This document shows positions 35,758 to 43,156 of a stretch of 64,000 bases of DNA, piece after piece. Below the pieces are notes generated by a model. The model had not been told where the DNA came from, searched no databases, and worked only from the letters and a program-made list of their open reading frames with translations. The position numbers were made by a program, and so were the translations under genes. Origin of the DNA: Phycisphaeraceae bacterium (GTDB taxonomy: Bacteria; Planctomycetota; Phycisphaerae; Phycisphaerales; Phycisphaeraceae); assembly GCA_020851465.1 (NCBI GenBank), contig JADZCR010000010.1, forward strand, positions 62,001 through 126,000, written 5' to 3'. How positions within the stretch are numbered: position 1 is the first letter of the stretch; the number at the start of each line of letters is the position of its first letter.

Positions 35758-37242
35758 ATGACCGTTCTTTCATCTCAACTGCTCGACGTGCTGTTAACGG
35801 AGCACAAGACCGTCACGCTGCCGCGGCTGGAGCGGCTGTGGGATTACTACCGCAATCCGATGCACACGCTCTCCGAGGCGGAGATTCGCGGTCGGTGGTA
35901 CTCGCTGGGTCAGGAGCAGGGATTGCCGCGACGTTTTCAGAACAGCGAGCGGCCAAGTGACCAGTCGCCTCGTGAAGTGGTGATCGAGAACGACATCGCC
36001 TGGCGCATTCACGCGCTGGTGGATTTCATGTTCGGCAAAGGGGTGACGATTCAGAGCACCGCGGCTGACGCCACCCGCGCGACGATCATCGAGCGATTCC
36101 TGCGCGATGTGTTCGACCGGGCAGGCGGGGCACAATTTTTTCAGGACCTGGCCTTGCTCGGCGCGGTGTACGGCTACACGGATGTGCTGGTGCGCGTCAG
36201 CCCGACGGGTGATGCGAGCCGGGCGGCTGAGGCATTCTCACTCGATCTGGTGGAAGCGCCGCGGGCTGTTCCGCTGCTGCGTTGTGATGATTACCGACAG
36301 CTCGACGCCTATGTCGTCCACTACCGCCGCCTGACTCACGAGGTCGAATCGGGCGGCTTGTTCACGCGGCTGCGCAGGCGGATGGTCGGCTGCGAGCCGG
36401 CTCGTCGCGCCAGCGTCACCAGCACCGAGGTTTGGACGGCCCGACAGGTCGAGCGGTTTGAGGACGACGACTCGGGCAAGCGGCGACTCATCGAACGATC
36501 CGTCAACGCGCTGGGCCGCATTCCCGTCGTCCACATTCAGAATCTGCCTCAGCCGTTCTTTTACGACGGGCTGAGCGAGGTCGAGCCGCTCATCCCGTTG
36601 CAGGATGAGCTGAACATCCGGCTGTCCGACCGCGCCAACCGCGTGACTTTTCAGAGCTTCAAGATGTACCTGGGCAAAGGCATCGAAGGTTTCAATGATA
36701 AGCCCGTCGGTCCCGGCCAGATGTGGTCCACCGAAAACGAACGGGCGACGATCGAGGAGTTCGGCGGAGATGCCAACAGCCCCAGCGAGGAATCGCACAT
36801 CGCGCAGATCCGTGAGGCGATGGACAAGACCAGTGCCGTCACCGCGCTGGCGGCAGGTCTGATCCAGAACCGTCTGGGCAACCTCACCAGCGAAAACGCG
36901 CTGCGCGTCACCATGATGGGCCTGCTGGCGCGGACGGAGAAAAAGCGCGTCACCTACGGCGCGGGAATCCAACGTCTCTGTGAATTGCTCCTGCACGCGG
37001 CGGATACGGCAGGCATCCTGCGCAATTCCCCCGACGAACGCGGCATCCGCATCGACTGGCCAAGCCCGCTGCCCGAAGACTCCGGCCAACGCCTCCGCGA
37101 TGCCAAACTCAAACTCGACATCGGCATCCCGCCACGACAAGTGCTCACCGAACTGGGTTACCACGACCTCAACCCGTCCCCGGAATCTCCCAGACCCTCG
37201 GAAGCGTCCGCGGAAACGCCTCGCGCGGAGCACGCCTCGTAA
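35758..37242 (+). CDS. phage portal protein
   Basis: This 494-residue protein would form the dodecameric ring through which DNA enters the head. Its layout fits SPP1 gp6-like portals: an N-terminal wing (VVIENDIAWRIHALVDFMFG near residue 78), the core NRVTFQSFKMYLGKG near 295, and a long helix region SAVTALAAGLIQNRLGNLTS near 363. A proline- and alanine-rich tail ends it. It heads the plus-strand head operon portal-scaffold-capsid. Terminase is not upstream as expected, but far away and inverted. Confidence 0.85.
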   Translation: MTVLSSQLLDVLLTEHKTVTLPRLERLWDYYRNPMHTLSEAEIRGRWYSLGQEQGLPRRFQNSERPSDQSPREVVIENDIAWRIHALVDFMFGKGVTIQSTAADATRATIIERFLRDVFDRAGGAQFFQDLALLGAVYGYTDVLVRVSPTGDASRAAEAFSLDLVEAPRAVPLLRCDDYRQLDAYVVHYRRLTHEVESGGLFTRLRRRMVGCEPARRASVTSTEVWTARQVERFEDDDSGKRRLIERSVNALGRIPVVHIQNLPQPFFYDGLSEVEPLIPLQDELNIRLSDRANRVTFQSFKMYLGKGIEGFNDKPVGPGQMWSTENERATIEEFGGDANSPSEESHIAQIREAMDKTSAVTALAAGLIQNRLGNLTSENALRVTMMGLLARTEKKRVTYGAGIQRLCELLLHAADTAGILRNSPDERGIRIDWPSPLPEDSGQRLRDAKLKLDIGIPPRQVLTELGYHDLNPSPESPRPSEASAETPRAEHAS

Positions 37243-37326
37243 GCGCGCACCGGCCAGCACGTTCGCAAGCTCATCGGTAATCGTCGTCACTGCTGAAGAT
37301 CAACCCCTGACCCCGTGGAAACAGCC

Positions 37327-37743
37327 ATGCCCAAGAAAAATGAAAACCCGACGCCTGAAACGAAACCCGCTGACGCATTCGATGTTGCGGCTATGTCGGC
37401 GGAGTTGAACGCAGCGAAGGAAACGATCCGTCTCCTGGAGCGGCGGCAGAAGATCGACGCGCTGCTGGCGCAGTCCGACACGATTGATCTGCACGCGGCG
37501 CGGCTGCTGACGGAGGCGGCGGTGCAGGAGATGGATGAGCCGGACCTGAAGCTGGCGATTGATGATCTGCGTCGGCACAAGCCGTATCTGTTTCGTCAGC
37601 GCGAACCGGGACCGGCGGCGATGCCCGCCCGATCGACTCGACCCGTGCCGCAGCGGGCGGCGGACCTGGCGGCTCAACGGGCCATCCAGACCGGCAACCG
37701 GCTCGACCTGATGAAATATCTGCGCGCCAGACGCCAGTCGTGA
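37327..37743 (+). CDS. probable capsid scaffold protein
   Basis: This 138-residue, charged and mainly helical protein lies between portal and major capsid, the classic scaffold position. It has a long coiled-coil-like helix near residues 22-52 (MSAELNAAKETIRLLERRQK) and a basic C-terminus (LDLMKYLRARRQS), which in scaffolds often binds the capsid. The call rests on place and composition, not on a family match. Confidence 0.5.
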   Translation: MPKKNENPTPETKPADAFDVAAMSAELNAAKETIRLLERRQKIDALLAQSDTIDLHAARLLTEAAVQEMDEPDLKLAIDDLRRHKPYLFRQREPGPAAMPARSTRPVPQRAADLAAQRAIQTGNRLDLMKYLRARRQS

Positions 37744-37834
37744 TCGCCGCTGCGTTTTCCGTTGCGTCATTTCTTCGTCACTGCGTTTTTGCGCATGCAC
37801 CCCTCTGACCTTTTTCAACACAAGGAGCCTGCTC

Positions 37835-38019
37835 ATGTCATTTACCGGAAAAGCCACCTACTCCGCCGGCGCGTCCCTGCCGGAGCTTGCCGAAGATGTG
37901 TCGGACATCATCGGCATTGTCAGTCCGTTTGAGACGCCGCTGCTCGACGCTTTGGGTGACGCCTCCCGCGCGGCGCAATCGACGGTTCACGAGTGGCTGG
38001 AGGATGCGCTCGTTCCCCG
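37835..38019 (+). pseudogene. major capsid protein gene, 5' part, interrupted
   Basis: The capsid gene starts at 37835 after AAGGAG. The protein begins MSFTGKATYSAG and keeps capsid sequence up to HEWLEDALVP. It then runs into the integrated element and stops at 38036-38038 as a 67-residue fragment. Joining base 38019 to 49562 restores an uninterrupted frame of 400 codons including the stop. The intact product belongs to the SU10/DUF5309 capsid group, judged mainly from the 3' part. Confidence 0.9.
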
Positions 38020-39750
38020 TCTGGAAGCAGAGAGCTGAAGAAGGGACCAAGTGTCGGTTGGCAGGAACAAACGGCCCCGCTTGGCCTCGGGGTCGATCTC
38101 GATGCGGTCCACGCAGTTGTGGATGACCCGACGCAGCGTTTCAGATGTTGGCTTGCCACGAAGCGCACCGGCGAGGTCATGTAGCGTCGCGGTCGCCCAT
38201 TCCCTTGCCTGCTCGTCGGTAAACCGGGCTGCTGGCGAAGCGGTGTTCGCCTGCCGAGCATTGAGCGTCTCCCGCCGCCGCTTCATCTCCGTCAGGGCCT
38301 GCTTGACCTCCGGAAGATCGTTCAGATCCCCATCAGCGAGCGTGGTGACGAGCGCCTTGATGCGACGGTTGACCGCCGCCAACTCCTTCTCGATTGCAGT
38401 GCCGTTGTCTTGTGCTGCGGCTTTTGCGGACAGGGCAGTTATGAACCGCTGGGTGGCAGCAGCCATCGCCTTCTCGTCGGCGGGAATGATGGCGCTAACT
38501 CGCTGCATCACGAACTCGTCCAATGCCGCCGCCTGGATGTGCGTTGAACGACAAACGCTGATTCCGCGGGCACGATAGCCGCCATCGGTGTAGTAGCGAA
38601 TCTCGCCGGCGTCGTTCTTTAGGATCGCGCCGTGGAAGTTGAACCCACAGTGCATGCACTTGATCAGGCCGGAAAGAAGATACCGCTTGGTCGGGCGAGC
38701 CAGGCCGCCTTTGTCGCGTCGTCGATCCATCTCACGCTGGGCTTTCTCGAATACCGCATCGGAGACCAGCGGCTCGTGTACGCTTTCGATTACGATCCAA
38801 CGGTCCTTCGAGTTGCGGGTGCTACCGCCTGCCTTCTTAGGGCATGGCGTCCCGTCGGCTGCCACCGCATGGATCTTCCCAAACGTCCTGCGATTCCAGA
38901 CCAATGCGCCGCGGTAGACGGGGTTCTGGAGGATCGTCTTGATCGCCATGCGGTTCCATTCGGATCGCATCGGCCCTGCGATGCCGCGTCGGCTTAGCTC
39001 GATCACGATGGAGCGGAACCCGAATCCCTTGGCACACATGTCGAAGATCAACCGGACGACCTTGATGTGCTCGGGGTCGCCGGGCACGAGCCGAACAATG
39101 TCGGATTTTAGTTTCTTCCCGAGCGGCACGTCGGCGTCGATGAACCGCATGTGCCTGCCTTCGGCATCGAACTCCTGTCGGCGGCCATCGCACAGCGTGC
39201 GTATGGTCCGAAGCGGCTTTCCATCAGCCATCTGATACTGCCGGTCGTAGCCATAGGGAGCGCGACCACCCATGGCGCTGTGCCGGATCGTCACCGTCGA
39301 GTGCTGACCCCGAATGCTGTCCCGCGACAGCTTCACGCTGTACTGGCGGGCCTGCCAGGACTTCACGCCCTGTAGCAGTTCGCCCTCATCGCCCTGCGGA
39401 ATGCCCTCGGCACAGAACACACCTTCCACCCCGACCATCTTGAGGCGGTGCAGGTAGTAGCCGGTCTCGTTGGTGCCGCCGCGCGAAAAGCGAGAGATGT
39501 CGTAGCAGAGCACCGCATCGAATCCGCCCTTACCCCCCTCGGCGTCGCGGATCATCTGTTCGAATGCATCTCGGCCGCGTGTGCTGGTGCCGCTGATCGC
39601 ATCGTCGACATACCAGCGCAGGATGCGGTATCCATGCTCCTTGGCCCATCGCTCCACAAAGGCCTTCTGGTCGGGGATCGACCTCTCCTGCATGTCCGTC
39701 GATCGGCGGGCGTAACCCACCGCCAGGATTGTTTCTGTTGTTGCGTGCAT
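37987..39750 (-). CDS. large serine recombinase (integrase of the nested element)
   Basis: This 587-residue site-specific recombinase has a resolvase domain with nucleophile Ser17 in YARRSTD. SRFSRGGTNETG follows near residue 85, then a recombinase domain, a zinc ribbon CMHCGFNF...CRSTHI near 385-425, and a C-terminal coiled coil. ATG 39750 follows AAAGGAG. It is expected to catalyse attB x attP joining. Its last codons cross attL: the final nine residues (GTSASSSHS) are read antisense from the capsid gene. In the circular form the frame would instead end with 18 other residues. It is the first gene inside the left end, as expected for a self-mobile element. Confidence 0.93.
   Translation of the reverse strand: MHATTETILAVGYARRSTDMQERSIPDQKAFVERWAKEHGYRILRWYVDDAISGTSTRGRDAFEQMIRDAEGGKGGFDAVLCYDISRFSRGGTNETGYYLHRLKMVGVEGVFCAEGIPQGDEGELLQGVKSWQARQYSVKLSRDSIRGQHSTVTIRHSAMGGRAPYGYDRQYQMADGKPLRTIRTLCDGRRQEFDAEGRHMRFIDADVPLGKKLKSDIVRLVPGDPEHIKVVRLIFDMCAKGFGFRSIVIELSRRGIAGPMRSEWNRMAIKTILQNPVYRGALVWNRRTFGKIHAVAADGTPCPKKAGGSTRNSKDRWIVIESVHEPLVSDAVFEKAQREMDRRRDKGGLARPTKRYLLSGLIKCMHCGFNFHGAILKNDAGEIRYYTDGGYRARGISVCRSTHIQAAALDEFVMQRVSAIIPADEKAMAAATQRFITALSAKAAAQDNGTAIEKELAAVNRRIKALVTTLADGDLNDLPEVKQALTEMKRRRETLNARQANTASPAARFTDEQAREWATATLHDLAGALRGKPTSETLRRVIHNCVDRIEIDPEAKRGRLFLPTDTWSLLQLSASRRGTSASSSHS
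38013..38026. other. attL of the nested element
   Basis: TTCCC-CG-TCTGGAA, with the CG core at 38018-38019. The left half belongs to the capsid gene (attB) and the right half to the element (attP). Swapping halves with attR gives two perfect palindromes. The element starts at the core. Confidence 0.9.
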
Positions 39751-39939
39751 ACACGTCTCCTTTCGCCAGCCAGCCCTACCTCCAGTGCCGGAGAACATCA
39801 AGGCATAATCCTCGTAACTCGTTATTCAGTAATGTTTTAGCTTGATCCTCCCGCCCGTTGAGGTAACTGATTGCTGCTCGCATGCCGAGCCGCCCGGGCG
39901 CGTGTCCGGGCGAACCGAAACCCGTAGCAGGAGACTGCC

Positions 39940-40272
39940 ATGTCGAAGAAGAGCACCACCCCAAAGGCCGCGAAGACCACCAAGGCGACCAAGCCCGCCA
40001 AGGCCGCAAAGGCGAAGCCCGCCACCACCCCGGCGAAGGCCGACAAGCCCATGTCCGGCCTCGACGCCGCCGCCAAGGTGCTGGCCGACGCCAAGGAGCC
40101 GATGAACGCCAAGGCGATGGTCGAGACCATGCTGGCCAGCGGCCTGTGGAAGACCGGCGGCAAGACGCCGCAGGCCACGATCTACGCCGCGATCATCAGG
40201 GAGATCGCCGCCAAGAGTAAGGACGCCCGGTTCAAGAAGACCGACCGGGGCCTGTTCACCGTCAACGGGTAA
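39940..40272 (+). CDS. HARE-HTH domain protein with a histone-like tail
   Basis: This 110-residue protein has about 38 residues of lysine-alanine-threonine-proline repeats (MSKKSTTPKAAKTTKATK at the start). They resemble bacterial histone H1-like tails and should bind DNA by charge. Residues 40-108 match the HARE-HTH (HB1/ASXL) winged helix: SGLDAAAKVLADAKEPMNAK, then MVETMLASGLWKTGGKTPQ and RFKKTDRGLFTVNG. This domain is found in chromatin and restriction-modification proteins. The ATG follows GGAG. It is divergent from the recombinase and may control it or coat the element's DNA. The stop overlaps the end of the convergent Phd-like gene by 11 bp. Confidence 0.8.
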   Translation: MSKKSTTPKAAKTTKATKPAKAAKAKPATTPAKADKPMSGLDAAAKVLADAKEPMNAKAMVETMLASGLWKTGGKTPQATIYAAIIREIAAKSKDARFKKTDRGLFTVNG

Positions 40273-40516
40273 CATCGGCCCTCCCGGCTTCTGACCCCGG
40301 CCCGACGCCGGGGTCTTTCTCGTTGGTCACCACCATCTGCCGCGCCACCGCCTTCAGACGTTCCCATTCCGCCAGCGGCACGAGCACCACGTCCATGTCG
40401 CGGTAGCGCCGGATGCCCAGCGGCCTGCCGGTGCGCATAACCTCGCGGCAGGCGAAGCCGAGAATGGCCCGCACGTGGCTGATCTGCATGCCGAAAATGG
40501 GCTCGTCGTCGTGCAT
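40262..40516 (-). CDS. Phd/YefM-like small protein
   Basis: This 84-residue protein resembles the N-terminal fold of Phd/YefM antitoxins: ISHVRAILGFACREVMRTGR, then MDVVLVPLAEWERLKAVA, with a disordered C-terminal tail. Such proteins bind operator DNA and often neutralise a toxin, but no toxin gene is next to it. The start at 40516 is one choice; an ATG at 40537 gives seven more residues. Neither has a strong ribosome site. The 3' end overlaps the HARE-HTH gene by 11 bp on the opposite strand. Confidence 0.5.
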   Translation of the reverse strand: MHDDEPIFGMQISHVRAILGFACREVMRTGRPLGIRRYRDMDVVLVPLAEWERLKAVARQMVVTNEKDPGVGPGSEAGRADVTR

Positions 40517-40612
40517 CGAAAAAAAGAAGTACAACAAGAAAGTCTTTCGCTACTGGTTGGCGTTCCCACGGCCATCACCTCGCCGCAGGCCCGCCGGAGT
40601 ACCTATGGCCGG

Positions 40613-40805
40613 TCAGGTTCGGAATTTCCGAACCTGCCGCAGGTGGCGATTTCCCCACCTGCCTTCTGCGCCGTTGGCCCACCCTTGGCGTTGGGGCGGC
40701 CCACGTCGCGTCCTCGGGCCTCGCCTTGGCCCGACCTACCACCGCGCCCGTCGTCGCGCCCCGTGGCGGCCCGTTGGCCGGTCAGGTCAAACATTCTTTG
40801 ACCTG
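40613..40805. repeat. three stem-loops sharing CAGGT...ACCTG
   Basis: Perfect arms are at 40613-40623/40625-40635 (11 bp, 1-nt centre), 40639-40645/40654-40660 (7 bp) and 40783-40791/40797-40805 (9 bp). The first and third are both preceded by GGCCGGT. Internal bases differ but pair correctly in each, which suggests that the structure is what is kept. Confidence 0.65.
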
Positions 40806-40993
40806 CCGTTCGCCATCGCGCACAAACAAAAACCCCGCGCCCGACCGTTCCCCCGGCCATCGGCCAGGTTGCTGGTGGTGAAGGAACCGGTCCCGCCCGC
40901 TGGTCGTTGGCCGCGATTCCAATTCTGCGTTCGGCGATTCCCGTTCCGCCGCGCCTCGGCTGCTGCAAAGGCAGCGATGGTCGGTGGTTAGCG

Positions 40994-41108
40994 TCATTCC
41001 AATTTCCAATTCCAATTTCCATTCCTTCCATTTCCGGCCCTCATTCCAATTTTCATTCCAATTCCAATGTCCCTATAGGGGACATTGGAATTGGAATGGA
41101 ATTGGAGG
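40994..41108. repeat. iteron-like ATTCCAATT repeats and a 45-bp inverted repeat, candidate origin
   Basis: Repeated ATTCCAATT, TTCCAATT and ATTTCC units form an AT-rich patch. Within it, 41054-41073 and 41079-41098 are perfect 20-bp inverted arms around TATAG. The patch starts right after the end of the RepA-like ATPase gene. Direct repeats plus an AT-rich segment next to a replication ATPase is the usual make-up of a plasmid origin. The hairpin alone could instead be a terminator, but it lacks a T-run. Confidence 0.55.
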
Positions 41109-41116
41109 GCGTGTTT

Positions 41117-42760
41117 TCAGGCGCTGCTGATGACGTCGCCATCCACGTTGATCAACCGCTGCTCGTGCAGCTTGGCCAGCACGCTGTACCTGGTGGATTG
41201 CCGCATCCCGGCGGCTTCACATGCCTTGTGCCAGTCCGAAACGCTGGCCTGCCCATCGTCACCTTCGCCGACCAGGCGCTTAGCGATCTTCAGCCCCGTC
41301 TTCTGCCACTTGCCCGACATCGCGGCCTTCGCCTGCGACATGATCGCGCTGGTATCGGCATCGAGCACCTCGACCGCCGCCGATGTCACCGGGTTCTCGT
41401 AATCATCCAGCAGGTCGGGCAATTCCACCGTGACCAGGCGTAATGCCACGGGCGTCGGGGTCTCGGCGTCCTTCATCTTCGTGGCGGTGAGCAGCAGGCC
41501 ATTCTCGTTCTCCAAGCGATATTCCGCATCGAGCGCCGCCTTCAGCGCGATGGCACCGCGCGCACGACTCTTGTCGCCATGACCAGCGTGATGCACCACC
41601 AAGATCGTGCAGTCGTAGCGCTGGCGAATCAGGTCGCATGCCGCCACGAACTTGCTCATGTCCTGGGTGGAGTTCTCGTCGCCGCCGCCGAAGCAGCGGG
41701 CCAGCGTGTCCATCACGATGAGCGCGGGCCTGCCCACGGCCGCGATGCCGGTGTCGATGGCGGTGAACAAGGCGACGAGGTCGGTCGGATCAGGGATCGC
41801 CACCGATGGGACCTGGTACAACGGAACCCCGGCCAGACTGACGCCGTGGTGCTCGCTCCAAGCCTGGATGCGTCTGCCAAAACCCTGGCGGCCTTCGCCC
41901 GCGACGTAGACGACCGGGCCGCCCTTGACGGGGTGCCCGCGCCACGGCGTACCCGTGGCGATCCGGCAGGCCCAGTCGATGGCCAGGAAGGATTTGCCGC
42001 AGCCGGGGTCGCCGAAGATCAGCGCGAACGTGTCGCGTTCGAGCATGCCCCGCAACAACCACTGCGGCGGGCGAATCTCAATCTGGTCGGCGCGGGTCAG
42101 CCTGATCCGTGGCGGCGGCGGCGGTGGTGACGATGGTGGTGTAACCAGATTCCCCTGCGGCGATGGCGGCATGCGCCACGGCCGAACGGGCGCGGGTGCG
42201 AGCATGGGTTCTCCGAGTTCTTCCAACGGCACCACCTCCAACGGTCTCGGCGGCGGCACGATCCTGTTTCGGCGAATCGGCCCGCCGGCCCACAGCTCCA
42301 CCGCCCGCAGCCAGGGGCACAGCAGCCTGGGGTCGAAGATGTCCAGGTCGGCGGTGTCGCTGTCGTGCCACAACATCGTCACGTAGGCCATCGCGTGATG
42401 GCGACCGCGCATGCGGGCCGCGGGCACCTCGTGCCCGGGGCGATAGCCGAGATGATGAGTCTTGGGTCCGGCGTCTCCCGCCCCGTACACCGTGAATCTC
42501 TCACGCAGTCGATGGCGCTGCCGACCGGCCTTCTCTTCCTCGGCCAGTGGGTCGCGACGGGGCTTGGCGAGGATCTCCCGCATCGACACCGGCTCGGGGT
42601 CCGGCGGCGGCAGCGGGCCGGGCGGGTGCGCCCAGTCACGCACGATGCGGCGGGCTTCCTCGACGAAGGCCTTTCGGTATGCCTGTTCGACGGCGCGGTC
42701 CTCGGCGGCATGGTCGGGACCATCCTGATACTCGCGCACGATGTCTGTGGCAGCGACCAT
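41117..42760 (-). CDS. RepA-like hexameric ATPase/helicase (AAA_25)
   Basis: This 547-residue protein has a RepA/RecA-type ATPase in its middle. Walker A GDPGCGKSFLAID is near residue 245, AGEGRQGFGRRIQAW near 280 and Walker B PALIVMDTLARCFGG near 335. HHAGHGDKSRARGA, near 385, is a motif shared with RSF1010 RepA and related phage helicases. A proline-rich hinge (PPSSPPPPPP) precedes it, and a winged-helix-like C-terminus follows (QSTRYSVLAKLHEQRLINVD). It probably unwinds the element's DNA for replication after excision. Iteron-like repeats lie just past its stop. Confidence 0.8.
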   Translation of the reverse strand: MVAATDIVREYQDGPDHAAEDRAVEQAYRKAFVEEARRIVRDWAHPPGPLPPPDPEPVSMREILAKPRRDPLAEEEKAGRQRHRLRERFTVYGAGDAGPKTHHLGYRPGHEVPAARMRGRHHAMAYVTMLWHDSDTADLDIFDPRLLCPWLRAVELWAGGPIRRNRIVPPPRPLEVVPLEELGEPMLAPAPVRPWRMPPSPQGNLVTPPSSPPPPPPRIRLTRADQIEIRPPQWLLRGMLERDTFALIFGDPGCGKSFLAIDWACRIATGTPWRGHPVKGGPVVYVAGEGRQGFGRRIQAWSEHHGVSLAGVPLYQVPSVAIPDPTDLVALFTAIDTGIAAVGRPALIVMDTLARCFGGGDENSTQDMSKFVAACDLIRQRYDCTILVVHHAGHGDKSRARGAIALKAALDAEYRLENENGLLLTATKMKDAETPTPVALRLVTVELPDLLDDYENPVTSAAVEVLDADTSAIMSQAKAAMSGKWQKTGLKIAKRLVGEGDDGQASVSDWHKACEAAGMRQSTRYSVLAKLHEQRLINVDGDVISSA

Positions 42761-42763
42761 GAT

Positions 42764-42961
42764 TCAGTTCCTCGCCGCGATGGTCGCCAGCTGCTCGCGC
42801 TGCAGTTGTTCTTGTTCTTCCTCCCACAGTTCCAGCAGCAGGTCCGCCAGCGCGTCGATGCGCTCGTTCCACCGCTCCTGGGACTCCGGCGTCGGCTCGG
42901 CGGGCCGGACGGTGAAGGTGAACTTGCCGACGCGTTCGGGCGCGTCCTGCGCGAGAATCAT
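42764..42961 (-). CDS. small hypothetical protein upstream of the RepA-like gene
   Basis: This 65-residue, acidic and largely helical protein (WNERIDALADLLLELWEEEQ) ends 3 bp before the RepA-like start codon, so it is in the same operon. The ATG at 42961 was chosen because GGAG lies six bases before it; longer frames start further upstream. No family is recognised. A role as a RepA partner is possible from position only. Confidence 0.5.
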   Translation of the reverse strand: MILAQDAPERVGKFTFTVRPAEPTPESQERWNERIDALADLLLELWEEEQEQLQREQLATIAARN

Positions 42962-43156
42962 GACCATCTCCAGTTCGACATGCAGGCATAGCGCCCGCGT
43001 TTCCCTGCCCGCCAGGGGCACGAGGGATCGATGGTTCGGTGGGATGGTTCGCTGATTGGATCGGTGGGTGGTTGGTTCAGTTGATCAATTTGCTCAACCG
43101 GCACAGGGAAAGGGGCGGGAGGTCATGGACACCCTCCCGCCCCTCGAACAGGAGAC

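Larger units (their letters stand above)
40517..41116. other. 600-bp non-coding region rich in inverted and direct repeats
   Basis: No gene is supported. The first half holds three stem-loops bounded by CAGGT and ACCTG. The last 115 bp hold repeated ATTCCAATT units and a long inverted repeat. It lies between the Phd-like gene and the 3' end of the RepA-like gene, and is the best candidate for the element's origin or for structured regulatory RNA. Confidence 0.6.

Noticed and set aside
41054..41098. Rho-independent terminator of the RepA-like gene
   Set aside because: The arms are AT-rich and no T-run follows on the transcribed strand; the neighbouring direct repeats fit an origin better.
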